A DNA stretch of 64,000 nt from Poriferisodalis sp026713105 (GCA_965115995.1 OZ220472.1:2852001-2916000), one strand, 5' to 3'. Positions 41,318-50,559 are shown, counted from the stretch's first letter. The notes: generated by a model from the sequence alone, not told the origin. Made by a program: numbers and translations.

Positions 41318-43108
41318 ATGACGTCAGACCCCGAAGCGCAGCAGATCTTCGCGGAAGTGCGCCACGCCGCGAGCACGCTCTTCCGGGCGCTCGACACCGA
41401 TGGCGACGGGGTGCTGTCCGCCGACGAGATCGCCGCCGCCCCCGACGTACTTCGGAGCCTCGACACCGATGGCGATGGCTACCTCCGCGAGCCGGACTTC
41501 GGTGGCCCGACCCACATCTACGGCGCCGTCCGTCGCAGTGGCATCCTCCGCATGCTCGACCTCGATGGCGACATGGTCGTCGGTCCCGACGACATTGCCG
41601 CGGCTTCGGAGCGCATCGGTCGACTCGACCACGACGGCGACGGCCAGGTCACCCAAGACGACGATCTCTCGCCCCCATCGGCGAACATGGAGAACACGAT
41701 GCCGATGGGCACCCCCGCCCAGATGCTCGAGTTCCAGAAGAAGATGTTCGGCCGCGAGGACGGCATCACCGGTCCACTGCCTCCCACGGGGTCACCCGAC
41801 GTCCAGGAGGGGTACCTCCTGATCCAGGAGATGAACGACCGGTCCGACGTTCAGATCTCGAAGCGCATGTTCCTGATGGACGAGCACGGAGAGATCACCC
41901 ACGAGTGGCACACGCCGTACCACACGCCCGAAGCGACCGTCGCCAAGCTGCTTGCGAACGGCCGGTTGATCCGCACGACCGCCAAGCCCGACTTCGTCGA
42001 GATGGAACGCAACTTCCCGGTCGGCGGTGCCGGCACCTTCACGGTCGAGGCGCCCGACTCGACGATCGAGTGGGAGTACGACCACTACTTCCCCGGCCAC
42101 GAGTGCATCCACCACGACGTCGAGCCGATGCCGAACGGCCACTTCCTGATGATCGCCTGGTGCTGCTTCGACGCTCCTGAGGCAAACGCGATGGGCTGGG
42201 CCCAGCAGGGCGACCGTCCAGGCATGTACCTCGACAAGATCATCGAGGTGAAGCCCGACTACGAGAACGGTGGGGGTCAGATCGTCTGGGAGTGGGCGGT
42301 CAAGGACCACGTGATCCAAGACATCGACCCGTCGCTCCCCAACTATGGCGACCCCGCCGCCCACCCCGAGCGGATCGACATCAACTGGCCCCAGCTCGAC
42401 GAGATTCAGTTCAACAACGGGCAACTGATCCACATGAACTCGGTGTCGTACAACGCCGATGAGGACGTGCTGCTACTGAGCTCGGCGATCTTCGCTGAGG
42501 CGTGGGTGATCGACCACTCGACCACGATGGAAGAGGCGAAGGGGTCGACTGGCGGCCGGTTCGGCAAGGGCGGCGACCTGCTGTACCGCTGGGGTAACCC
42601 GCAGACCCATGGTCGCGGCGATCACACCGACCAGGTGCTGTTCTGGCAGCACGACACACACTGGCTTGCAGACCACGTCCCGCACACTGGCGACATGCTG
42701 ATTTTCAACAACGGCATGCGCCGCAACGCGGCCGGCGAAGCCGAGTACGACCAGATCTGCATGGGTCTCACCACCGGCGCTTACGCCGACGTCCTCGAGC
42801 TGAAGCTGCCCCGGACGGCCGACGGCGGGTTCGCCATGGGCGAGCCGGCCGAAATCGTGTGGAGCTACAACTCCGACGGCACCGACGACGTGTACTCACC
42901 GTTCATGGCCGGCGCGCAGCGGATGCCCAACGGCAACACGCTGATGATGCAGGCGTACGACAAGCGCATCGTCGAGGTCAACCAGGACGGCGAGATGGTG
43001 CTCGACTTCCACGTCGGCGGCCCCGGCCGCATGTTTCGTATCTACAAATACCCGCGCGCCTACCCCGGAATCGGGGCGCTCGGGCTCGATTCCGAAGGAC
43101 CGTCTTGA
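41318..43108 (+). CDS. Arylsulfotransferase-family protein with N-terminal EF-hands (copy 2)
   Basis: 596 residues. Four EF-hand-like loops: DTDGDGVLSADE, DTDGDGYLREPD, DLDGDMVVGPDD and DHDGDGQVTQDD in the first 125 residues, then an ASST-type propeller (VQISKRMFLMDEHGEITHEW, HHDVEPMPNGHFLMIAW, IVWEWAVKDHVIQDIDP, LIHMNSVSYNADEDVLLLSS, RMPNGNTLMMQAYDKR). Same architecture as 19865 with a divergent sequence. No signal peptide. Its stop overlaps the TTG start of a sulfatase, giving a sulfate-transfer/sulfate-release gene pair. Confidence 0.87.
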   Translation: MTSDPEAQQIFAEVRHAASTLFRALDTDGDGVLSADEIAAAPDVLRSLDTDGDGYLREPDFGGPTHIYGAVRRSGILRMLDLDGDMVVGPDDIAAASERIGRLDHDGDGQVTQDDDLSPPSANMENTMPMGTPAQMLEFQKKMFGREDGITGPLPPTGSPDVQEGYLLIQEMNDRSDVQISKRMFLMDEHGEITHEWHTPYHTPEATVAKLLANGRLIRTTAKPDFVEMERNFPVGGAGTFTVEAPDSTIEWEYDHYFPGHECIHHDVEPMPNGHFLMIAWCCFDAPEANAMGWAQQGDRPGMYLDKIIEVKPDYENGGGQIVWEWAVKDHVIQDIDPSLPNYGDPAAHPERIDINWPQLDEIQFNNGQLIHMNSVSYNADEDVLLLSSAIFAEAWVIDHSTTMEEAKGSTGGRFGKGGDLLYRWGNPQTHGRGDHTDQVLFWQHDTHWLADHVPHTGDMLIFNNGMRRNAAGEAEYDQICMGLTTGAYADVLELKLPRTADGGFAMGEPAEIVWSYNSDGTDDVYSPFMAGAQRMPNGNTLMMQAYDKRIVEVNQDGEMVLDFHVGGPGRMFRIYKYPRAYPGIGALGLDSEGPS

Positions 43109-44667
43109 GTCGCCCGAACGTCCTTCTCATCATCACCGACCAACACCGCCCCGACCATCTCGGTTTCGGCGGCAACCCGATCGTGCAAACTCCCACGCTC
43201 GACGCGTTGGCCGCGCGCAGCATGCAGTTCACGAACGCGTTTGTGGCCAACCCGCTGTGCCAACCGAACCGGTGCTCGATGCTCACGATGCGCTACCCGT
43301 CGGTGCACGGCACCCGTCACAACGGCATCGCGCTCGACTGGGACGCGAACACGTTCGTTCGGCGCCTGCGGTCGAGCGGCTACCGAACCGGCCTCGTCGG
43401 CAAGGGCCACTTCCAGAACTTCGAGCTGTTCCCCGAGATCGCTCGGCGGCAATTCGACTTCTCCCACGACGAGCAGGCCCGCCTCACCGGCCTGCCTGGG
43501 ACCGACGGGTGGGATCGCTACGAGTCGATCGCTGGTCACCTCGCTGAAGACATCGTGTTCCCCGACGACTACTACGGGTTCGACCATGTCGAGATCGTCT
43601 CGAACCATGGTGACCAGTGCACCGGCAACTACGTCGGATGGCTCCGTGAGAAGGGCCACGACTGGCACGACGTCGCCGGCCTCGACAACGCCGAGTGGAC
43701 GCTTCCCGAATGGGACCAGGTCCGCAAGCCGTCGATGCCGCCCGAGCTCTACCCGACGACCTACGTCGCGGAACGGTCGGTCGACTGGATCGAGTCACGC
43801 GCCGGCGACGACGGGCCGTGGTTCCTCCAGTGCTCGTTCCCCGACCCCCACCACCCGTTCACCCCGCCTGGCGACTACGCCCACATGTACGACCCCGCCG
43901 ACGTCGAGGTCCCGCGCACGTTCAACGACCCCCACACCCGTTCGGCCGCGCACATCCAGCGCATCGTCGGCGGCCGGGGCAACGTTTCGAGTTCGCCAGA
44001 CCTGCAGGCTCCCGACGAGCACCAACTCCGCCACGCCATGGCGTTCGAGTACGGCGCGATCGCGATGATCGACGACGCGGTCGCCAACGTGCTCGGTGCG
44101 CTCGAACGCTCAGGGCAAGCCGACGACACGATCGTGATCTTCACGTCCGACCACGGCGACATGTTCGGCGACCATGGCCTGCTGCTCAAGATGTTCGTGC
44201 ACTATGACGGCGTGCTCCGGGTGCCGTTCACGATCACCGGCCCGGGCATCGGTGCGGGCACCACCGACTCGCTGTGCAACACCCTGGACCTGGGCGAGAC
44301 GGTCCTCGACCTATGCGGTGTCGACAGCTACTACGGCTCCCAGGGGCTGAGCCTCACGCCGATCCTCGACGACCCGACGGTCGAGCTGCGCCACGAGCTG
44401 CTGATCGAGGAGGACCAGATCCGCGATGGGATCCGCGCCGGCGTGCAGCCGCGTATGCGCACGCTCCTCACGAAGGAGGCCCGGATCACGCGCTACCAGA
44501 ACCTCGATTACCACGATCTGTACGACCTCGAGAACGATTCCGACGAACTCGAGAACCGGTGGGACGACCCGTCGAGCGCTGGTCTGCGGACCGAGATGGT
44601 CGAGCGACTGGCCGAGATGATGATCGCCTGCGCGAACCCCAGCTACCGGCCGAACTACATCGCCTGA
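43105..44667 (+). CDS. Type I sulfatase (formylglycine-dependent)
   Basis: 520 residues from a TTG overlapping the ASST stop (TTGA). VLLIITDQHRPDHLGFGGNP, CQPNR at 52-56 (formylglycine site), CSFPDPHHPFTPPGDYAHMY and IVIFTSDHGDMFGDHGLLLK. Its stop overlaps the pobA ATG (TGATG). The coupling sulfotransferase-sulfatase-PobA suggests that a sulfated phenol feeds 4-hydroxybenzoate metabolism. Confidence 0.9.
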   Translation: MSRPNVLLIITDQHRPDHLGFGGNPIVQTPTLDALAARSMQFTNAFVANPLCQPNRCSMLTMRYPSVHGTRHNGIALDWDANTFVRRLRSSGYRTGLVGKGHFQNFELFPEIARRQFDFSHDEQARLTGLPGTDGWDRYESIAGHLAEDIVFPDDYYGFDHVEIVSNHGDQCTGNYVGWLREKGHDWHDVAGLDNAEWTLPEWDQVRKPSMPPELYPTTYVAERSVDWIESRAGDDGPWFLQCSFPDPHHPFTPPGDYAHMYDPADVEVPRTFNDPHTRSAAHIQRIVGGRGNVSSSPDLQAPDEHQLRHAMAFEYGAIAMIDDAVANVLGALERSGQADDTIVIFTSDHGDMFGDHGLLLKMFVHYDGVLRVPFTITGPGIGAGTTDSLCNTLDLGETVLDLCGVDSYYGSQGLSLTPILDDPTVELRHELLIEEDQIRDGIRAGVQPRMRTLLTKEARITRYQNLDYHDLYDLENDSDELENRWDDPSSAGLRTEMVERLAEMMIACANPSYRPNYIA

Positions 44668-45851
44668 TGAAGAAGCAGGTCGTGATCGTCGGCGGTGGAC
44701 CCGCCGGAGCGCTGCTCCTCCACATCCTCCACCGCGCCGGGATCGATGCGATCGTCCTCGAGCGGCAAACCCGCGAGTACGTCCTCGGGCGCATTCGGGC
44801 CGGTGTGCTCGAATGGGGCACGGTCGAGCTCCTCCGTCGGCACGGACTCGGTGCCCGCATGGACGAGGTCGGCACCCCCAAGGACACCATCAACATCGCG
44901 TGGCAGGGCTCCGAGCTGTTGAGCGTCGACACGCACGAGCTCCTCGGCAAGCGGATGATGGTCTACGGCCAGACCATGATCCAAGAGGACCTGTACGCGG
45001 CCTCCGACGGGGCCGGGACCCACCTCGTGTTCGAGGCGGAGGACGTCGCGCTTCACGACATCGACACCGACTCGCCATGGATCACCTACCAACACGACGG
45101 CACCGAGGTCCGGATCGACTGCGACTATGTCGCGGGCTGCGACGGCTTCCACGGCGCCAGCCGGCCGACCATCCCCGCATCGATCCGCCGGGAGATGATC
45201 AAGGAGTACCCGTTCGGCTGGCTGGGCGTTATGGCCGAGACGCCTCCCCTCCCGATGCTCATGTACGCCAACCACGAGCGCGGGTTCGCCCTGTGCTCCA
45301 GCCGCAACGCCAACCTCGCCCGGCTCTATGTGCAGTGCCCGCTCGACGACACGGTCGACGATTGGTCCGACGATCGGTTCTGGGACGAACTGTTCGCCCG
45401 CATCCCGCCCGAGCAGGCCGCCCAGATCACCCCCCAGCCCACGATCGAGAAGTCGATCGCCCCGCTGCGCAGCTTCGTGTCCGAACCGATGAGCCACGGC
45501 CGACTGTTCCTCGCCGGCGATGCCGCCCACATCGTGCCGCCCACCGGGGCCAAGGGACTCAACCTCGCCGTGTCCGACGTCCACTACCTCTCGGAGGCGC
45601 TGATCGCCGCGTTCAACGGGAACCCGTCGGGGCTCGAGCGCTACTCCGAGATCGCTCTGCGCCGGGTGTGGGGCGCCGTCCGGTTCTCGTGGTGGCTCAC
45701 CGGCCTCCTACATCGATTCCCCGACCAGACCGACTTCGACCAGCGGGCCCAGGAGCAAGAGCTGCTCTACATCACCGGCTCGGAGGCCGCCCAGCGGTCG
45801 CTGTCGGAGCAGTACGTCGGCCTGCCGTTCGAAGACGTCGTCACCGCTTGA
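44667..45851 (+). CDS. pobA: 4-hydroxybenzoate 3-monooxygenase (PobA)
   Basis: 394 residues, the length of Pseudomonas PobA. FAD motif VVIVGGGPAGALLLHILHRA, GRIRAGVLEWGTVELL (substrate region), DYVAGCDGFHGASR, and GRLFLAGDAAHIVPPTGAKG then LNLAVSDV. It hydroxylates 4-hydroxybenzoate to protocatechuate with NAD(P)H and O2, supplying the LigAB substrate. Translated with the sulfatase upstream and facing the large dehalogenase gene. Confidence 0.92.
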   Translation: MKKQVVIVGGGPAGALLLHILHRAGIDAIVLERQTREYVLGRIRAGVLEWGTVELLRRHGLGARMDEVGTPKDTINIAWQGSELLSVDTHELLGKRMMVYGQTMIQEDLYAASDGAGTHLVFEAEDVALHDIDTDSPWITYQHDGTEVRIDCDYVAGCDGFHGASRPTIPASIRREMIKEYPFGWLGVMAETPPLPMLMYANHERGFALCSSRNANLARLYVQCPLDDTVDDWSDDRFWDELFARIPPEQAAQITPQPTIEKSIAPLRSFVSEPMSHGRLFLAGDAAHIVPPTGAKGLNLAVSDVHYLSEALIAAFNGNPSGLERYSEIALRRVWGAVRFSWWLTGLLHRFPDQTDFDQRAQEQELLYITGSEAAQRSLSEQYVGLPFEDVVTA

Positions 45852-45910
45852 GGGCGGCTCGGTCGCGTGCGGCGCCGGCAGGGAAGGTCAGCACGACGAA
45901 GCGGCGGCGC

Positions 45911-47998
45911 TCAGCGACGGCCGATGCGAGCCCGCGCCGCAGCCGGCGTCTCGGCCTGTTTGCGCCGAAGAATCGCTTCCTTGCGTTCGAGCTTGACCGG
46001 TACCCCCTGGTTGTCGCCTGCGGGGAGCACGTCGGGCGGGTAGATCGCCACCTTCTGCTTGTCGGCGATGCGGCCGCCGTTCATGTCGAGCTCGCGGGCG
46101 TTGGTGCCCTTCTCGGGCTCGATAGTGCGGCCGTCCTTGAATTCGAGGTCCCACCACCACTTCTTGATCGGGTTGATCGAGCCGTTGCCGACCTTGTCGT
46201 CGAGGTTGGCGATGAACTTACGGGTGAAGGGCAGCTTGATCGCCGACCACAGAAACACCCGTTCCGCGAGCACGCCTTCGATGTTGAACGGGCACGTCTT
46301 CATGCAGCGCCCACACGCCGAGCCCCTCATGTTGCCGAGGCGGTACTTGGTGCACTTCTCGACGTCGGGCTTCCACATCTCGTACCCGTTGAACATGATC
46401 TTGTCGCCGAACTCGATCGCCCCGCACGGGCACTCGCGGGCGCACTTGGTGCACTTGGTGCAGAAGTCCTGGAGCCCGAAGTCGATTTTCTGATCGGGCG
46501 TCAACGGCATGTCGGTGGTGAGCACGACCGACTTGAACCGCGGTCCGACAAATGGGTTGAGCACCAGTTCGCCGATGCGGCTCAGTTCGCCCAGCCCCGC
46601 TTCGAGTACCAGCGGGATGTGCAGCACTTCACTGTCGCGGTTGGTATGGCTTCGAGAGCTGAAGCCAAGCGATCGGAGATGTTCGGCCATGAGGCCGGCG
46701 ATCTGCGCGCCGCGCATGTAAGCGCGCATCGACTGGGCGCCACTCACCCAGTCGTCACCACTCGCGCCCTCCATGGTCTCGTAGCCCTGGTCGAGCAGGA
46801 TCACGACGCCGTACTTGTGGCGTGGCGTGATCACTTCGCCTTTGCCGTTGTGCGAGTACCAGGCATACTCCGGCACCTCGCACACGCCGACCATGTCGCC
46901 GCCGAGGTGATGGGCGAACGCCTTCAGCGCGTCGGCGTTGCGATCCGGATCGCTGGTGCCCGGCGCGCGCTCGGGGGCGACCTCGCCATCCTGATACGGC
47001 ACCATCTCGCCGATCTGTTGGATGTAGGCCTGCGCCTGCGGCGTCTTGTACGAGAAAACCGCCAATTCCTTCTGGAACTTCGGCCCCATGTCGCCGTGAC
47101 CCGCGCGCGGAAAGCCCCCGGCCCGCACTGGCACCCGCTCGATCTCTTCGGGGATCACCAACGTGGTCGCCTCGGGGACGCGCTTGATGCGCTCCATCGG
47201 GTAGCGGCCCATGTGCAGCGGACGGTGGTCGCCGTTGAGCCGGCCGAGGCCCGCCCGGGTGCCACCTCGGCCGAGCAGCCATCCGAGCGAGTGGGTCGAC
47301 CGCAACTTGGCGGCCAGGCCGCGGCGAGCGAGCGGAGCGTCGGGCGTGATCTCCATGTCGGTGGACACGACCGAGAGCGAGAATCCGGTCTTGATGAAGG
47401 GGGCGCGGAGTTCGCCACCGACCGCTTCGATGAGCCCGCACTGCAGCGCCACCTTCTCGATGTCGACGTCCGAGATTGTCGGGGTGTGGGCCACCGCGTC
47501 GAAGCCGATGCGGCGGATGTAGCCGGCGATCAAGACGGCGAGCTCGGCGGCACGCAAGTCGGCGTTGACCTGTCGGGTGCCATCGATCCAGTCGTCGCCG
47601 GGCTGATCGCGCCCGACGGTGCGGGAGTGAGCCACCAGCGTGACCACGGCAAAACCGTGGTCGCGGGTCTCGCCCGTCCAGGCGTCTGCGGTGAGCACGC
47701 CGCACCCCGTCATGTCGGCATCGAGGAAATAGAGGCCGCCCTTCAGGTTGTCGGCCCGCTCCTGGGGGTCGTCCGGGATCGGGGCTCGCTCGGACACGTC
47801 GCCCGTGCGCTGTTGGTCGAAGAGGTCGAGGTAGAGCTCGTAGGCATGGCTGGCAGACAGCGGCCCTTCGGGTCGGGCCTCGGCGGGACGAACGCCCGCG
47901 CCGGCGACAGGCGCGGCGGGGTCGGCAAGCCGCGGAAGTCGCTCGAGCGGGTACGGACCCATGCCGGTCGGACGCTTCTTGTGTGAAAAAAGCTTCAC
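45911..47998 (-). CDS. Catabolic-type reductive dehalogenase (RdhA), about 695 residues
   Basis: From a GTG (VKLFSHKKRPTGMGP) with a G-rich site before it; an ATG at 48013 is the alternative. The chain repeats a cobalamin-domain-like unit twice: AELAVLIAGYIRRIGFDAVA and AQIAGLMAEHLRSLGFSSRS, each followed by a GLIEA.../GLGEL... segment and an STDMEIT/TTDMPLT strand. Two Fe-S motifs follow: CTKCTKCARECPCG and CGRCMKTCP with an upstream Cys. This length, the duplication and absence of a Tat leader are as in NpRdhA/BhbA, which debrominate hydroxybenzoates. The fused reductase domain of BhbA is missing, so a separate electron donor is needed. A CTAGTC dyad lies just upstream. Confidence 0.82.
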   Translation of the reverse strand: MKLFSHKKRPTGMGPYPLERLPRLADPAAPVAGAGVRPAEARPEGPLSASHAYELYLDLFDQQRTGDVSERAPIPDDPQERADNLKGGLYFLDADMTGCGVLTADAWTGETRDHGFAVVTLVAHSRTVGRDQPGDDWIDGTRQVNADLRAAELAVLIAGYIRRIGFDAVAHTPTISDVDIEKVALQCGLIEAVGGELRAPFIKTGFSLSVVSTDMEITPDAPLARRGLAAKLRSTHSLGWLLGRGGTRAGLGRLNGDHRPLHMGRYPMERIKRVPEATTLVIPEEIERVPVRAGGFPRAGHGDMGPKFQKELAVFSYKTPQAQAYIQQIGEMVPYQDGEVAPERAPGTSDPDRNADALKAFAHHLGGDMVGVCEVPEYAWYSHNGKGEVITPRHKYGVVILLDQGYETMEGASGDDWVSGAQSMRAYMRGAQIAGLMAEHLRSLGFSSRSHTNRDSEVLHIPLVLEAGLGELSRIGELVLNPFVGPRFKSVVLTTDMPLTPDQKIDFGLQDFCTKCTKCARECPCGAIEFGDKIMFNGYEMWKPDVEKCTKYRLGNMRGSACGRCMKTCPFNIEGVLAERVFLWSAIKLPFTRKFIANLDDKVGNGSINPIKKWWWDLEFKDGRTIEPEKGTNARELDMNGGRIADKQKVAIYPPDVLPAGDNQGVPVKLERKEAILRRKQAETPAAARARIGRR

Positions 47999-48034
47999 TG
48001 GCCCCCCCTGCATGACCCGTCGTCGGGACCGACT

Positions 48035-48049
48035 TTAGTCGCTGACTAG
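48035..48049. promoter_or_regulatory. Operator, site B4 (dehalogenase gene)
   Basis: TTAGTC-GCT-GACTAG, 37 bases upstream of the dehalogenase start. It overlaps the last codons of the upstream flavoprotein gene, so part of it is also coding. One arm base differs from the perfect copy at 54600. Confidence 0.5.
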
Positions 48050-49486
48050 GTTCGAACACTCGGCGTCGCGGATCGTGTCCAACATAGATGGCAAGGCGTC
48101 TGACATCCGCGCCACGATGTGGGGGACGCCGGCGCACTCGCCGAAGCGGCCACGGGCGAGTGGACCAACCACGCGGAGCCGAGGATTCGATTCACCCGAG
48201 GCGTCGACGGCTGAGGACAGGTCATCGATGCTGAGGCCGAGGCCGTTGCGGTCGGGCGTGACGACACCCCGAGCGACCAGGTTGGCGAGCAACGGGTCAC
48301 CGCTTGCGCGGGGCTTGCGTTCGGGCCCCGTGCAGTTGACCACTACATCGAACGTCTCGGCGACCTCGACGCCATCATTTCGGCGCCGGCGCACGATCTC
48401 GAAACCGTCGTCACGAACCCGGGCCGCGGTGAGCCGGGATGCCTCCACCGTGAGCGAGCCATCAGCGAGCGCCGCGGCGATGACGCGTTCGGTCTGCGGC
48501 GGATAGCGGAATCGATGCACTTCGTACCAGGGGGCGAGGTGACGCACGAAGCGCGCCTGCTCGCCAGGAGCGAGATTCGGCCACACCACATGCGCCGCGT
48601 CACGGACTGCGTCGAATCCGCCGTGCCACGAGCCGCCATCGGCGACCGCCGCGGCGATGTCTGTCCGGACACTGCGGAGGAGGTCCCGCACCGTGGTCGC
48701 GTCAGGATGACGGTCGAGGAACGCCGGCGACCGCGTCGTGAGGGTGTCGATGATGTCGCCACCAGGCCCGCCGAACTCGGCAGGCAGCGAACGTGGCATG
48801 AGCCCTCGTCGCGAGAGCGCGGAGACGGCAACGTCGGGGCGGTCTCGGCGAATCGTGACGGCGATGTCGGCCATCGTCAGCCCGGTGCCCACGATGAGCA
48901 CTCGACCCGCCGGGGGTACCGCGGCCAGTGCAGCCGGCTCCCAAGGGTTGCCGATGAACCCCGAGGCGCCGTTCAGCGGCCGCAATTCCGGCGGGACCGC
49001 CGGGGGCGCATTGCTCGTCGTGAGCACGGCGAGATCGGCATCGATCGGGTCGTGCTGGTGGAGCTTTACGCGCACGCCACGTGCCGACACGTCGATGTCC
49101 ACCACCCGGTCGCGGCGATGAGTGATCACACTCCCCGACGGGTTCGACGCTGCTGCGACCTCGAACTGCTCATTCAGGTAGGTACCGAAGTCGTGGCGCC
49201 GAGCGAACACGACGTCCCCGTGAATTGACTCGGGGTCGCGCTCGAGTGCGCCACACTCGGCGTGCCAACGGGTGAATTGCGAGGTGTCGGCGAGCTGCAG
49301 GAAATGGATGACGCTCGGTCCGTTGAGGCGATGGTCGGGATCGTCGGTGCCGTAGGCGACCCCGCGACCGACCGACTCCGCCGGTTCCACGACCGTGATC
49401 GCCAACGGTTCTCGGGACGCCGCCGCCAGATTCACCCCAACGGCGACTCCGGAGAAGCCGCCGCCGATGACGACGACCCCGCGCAT
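48035..49486 (-). CDS. FAD/NAD(P)-binding protein (NAD_binding_9 type)
   Basis: 483 residues from the ATG at MRGVVVIGGGFSGVAVGVNL, a Rossmann FAD motif; a second one is GRVLIVGTGLTMADIAVTIR, and VGRGVAYGTDDPDHRLNGPS is typical of this family. It may be an oxidoreductase delivering electrons, possibly to the RdhA downstream, or a hydroxylase-like protein. Start and the TauD-like stop overlap (TGATG). Confidence 0.75.
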   Translation of the reverse strand: MRGVVVIGGGFSGVAVGVNLAAASREPLAITVVEPAESVGRGVAYGTDDPDHRLNGPSVIHFLQLADTSQFTRWHAECGALERDPESIHGDVVFARRHDFGTYLNEQFEVAAASNPSGSVITHRRDRVVDIDVSARGVRVKLHQHDPIDADLAVLTTSNAPPAVPPELRPLNGASGFIGNPWEPAALAAVPPAGRVLIVGTGLTMADIAVTIRRDRPDVAVSALSRRGLMPRSLPAEFGGPGGDIIDTLTTRSPAFLDRHPDATTVRDLLRSVRTDIAAAVADGGSWHGGFDAVRDAAHVVWPNLAPGEQARFVRHLAPWYEVHRFRYPPQTERVIAAALADGSLTVEASRLTAARVRDDGFEIVRRRRNDGVEVAETFDVVVNCTGPERKPRASGDPLLANLVARGVVTPDRNGLGLSIDDLSSAVDASGESNPRLRVVGPLARGRFGECAGVPHIVARMSDALPSMLDTIRDAECSNLVSD

Positions 49487-50520
49487 CAGCCGGGAGGCTC
49501 GAGGCTGATGTTGTGGGACCCCTCGGGCGCCCAGATCCCGTCCTCCCAATTGCGGAGGTAGGGGGACAGCGGCCGCAGATCCGGGACCCGGAGCCACAGC
49601 CGCCACAGCAGCCGGCGACGCTCGGGCTCGGGCCAGTCCTCGAACCCGGTTCGGGAGTGCATGCACACGGCGTTGTTCAGGAACTGCATGTCGCCGGGTT
49701 CGAACGCCATCGAGAGGTGGAACTCCTCACAGATGTCGTTGAGGACTTCGATGGCCTCACGAGCCTTCGGGGGGAGCGGCGGCGAACCGGGCAGCGCGTG
49801 GCCCTTTTCGATGTGCTTAACCCCGCTCGCCACCGACAGCCGACCCTCAGTCGTGTCAAACACCGCGGCCGGATACCACTCATCCTGCCTGGGGCCGACC
49901 TCACCCATCCGGCTCCAACGCAGCGGTTGGGTCAGCGCCCGGGCCAGGTCCGGGTGCCGCTCCCACAACACATTGTGGGCGTGGAGGGAGCTGGCGACCT
50001 TCGACTGACCACCGGACTTGGCCGGTCGCAGGCACAGCAGGCCGACGGCGTCGCACTGGTCGGCGTGGTAGTACATCGTCGCATTGGTCTGATACGCCCG
50101 GTGCTTGGGGTGGTCGAGGTCCTTGCCGAGGTCAGCGACGTGTCCGACCATGTCGCCGCTCGGATTGTTGGCCAGCGGCCGCCCGAGCGCGGAACCGATC
50201 GTCCAGTAGGCGACGAGGACCGTGAGCCGGTCCCAGTCGTCGACCGGGAGCCCCCGCACGACGACGAACCCGAGTTCGTCGCCGAGCCGGTTTCGGACAT
50301 CGGCGGCAACCTCCTCGACCAGGTCGACCGGCAACTTGACGGTCGCGGTGTCCAGGAGCCGCGACGGATCACCGTCGAGTTCGTCGGCCATGGCCGACGC
50401 CGCGGTCCCGAGCGCGGCGATGAGGGCATCGGACAGTCGGAGGACCCAGTCGTCACGGTCGACGAGGTCGGATCCCTTCCAGACGGCTGGGTCGGAGACG
50501 GCGTGAGGGCTCAGCGTCAT
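49486..50520 (-). CDS. TauD/TfdA-like Fe(II)/2-oxoglutarate dioxygenase
   Basis: 344 residues. YYHADQCDAVGLLCLRPAKSGG has the H-x-D of the facial triad; MQFLNNAVCMHSRTGFEDWP supplies the distal His and ERRRLLWRLWLRVP the 2-oxoglutarate Arg. Family members oxidise taurine, aryloxyacetates or alkyl sulfates, all sulfur- or ether-linked substrates. Alkylsulfatase activity by hydroxylation (as in AtsK) is a possible role here. Confidence 0.82.
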   Translation of the reverse strand: MTLSPHAVSDPAVWKGSDLVDRDDWVLRLSDALIAALGTAASAMADELDGDPSRLLDTATVKLPVDLVEEVAADVRNRLGDELGFVVVRGLPVDDWDRLTVLVAYWTIGSALGRPLANNPSGDMVGHVADLGKDLDHPKHRAYQTNATMYYHADQCDAVGLLCLRPAKSGGQSKVASSLHAHNVLWERHPDLARALTQPLRWSRMGEVGPRQDEWYPAAVFDTTEGRLSVASGVKHIEKGHALPGSPPLPPKAREAIEVLNDICEEFHLSMAFEPGDMQFLNNAVCMHSRTGFEDWPEPERRRLLWRLWLRVPDLRPLSPYLRNWEDGIWAPEGSHNISLEPPG

Positions 50521-50559
50521 CGGAACCTCCGTACCGGATGAATGTCGGGCAGTCGATGG

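Noticed and set aside
44813..47986. Open plus-strand frame of over 1000 codons opposite the RdhA gene
   Set aside because: Its translation is Arg/Pro/Gly-rich without any domain, while the opposite strand encodes a clear RdhA. Long antisense frames are common in GC-rich genes.
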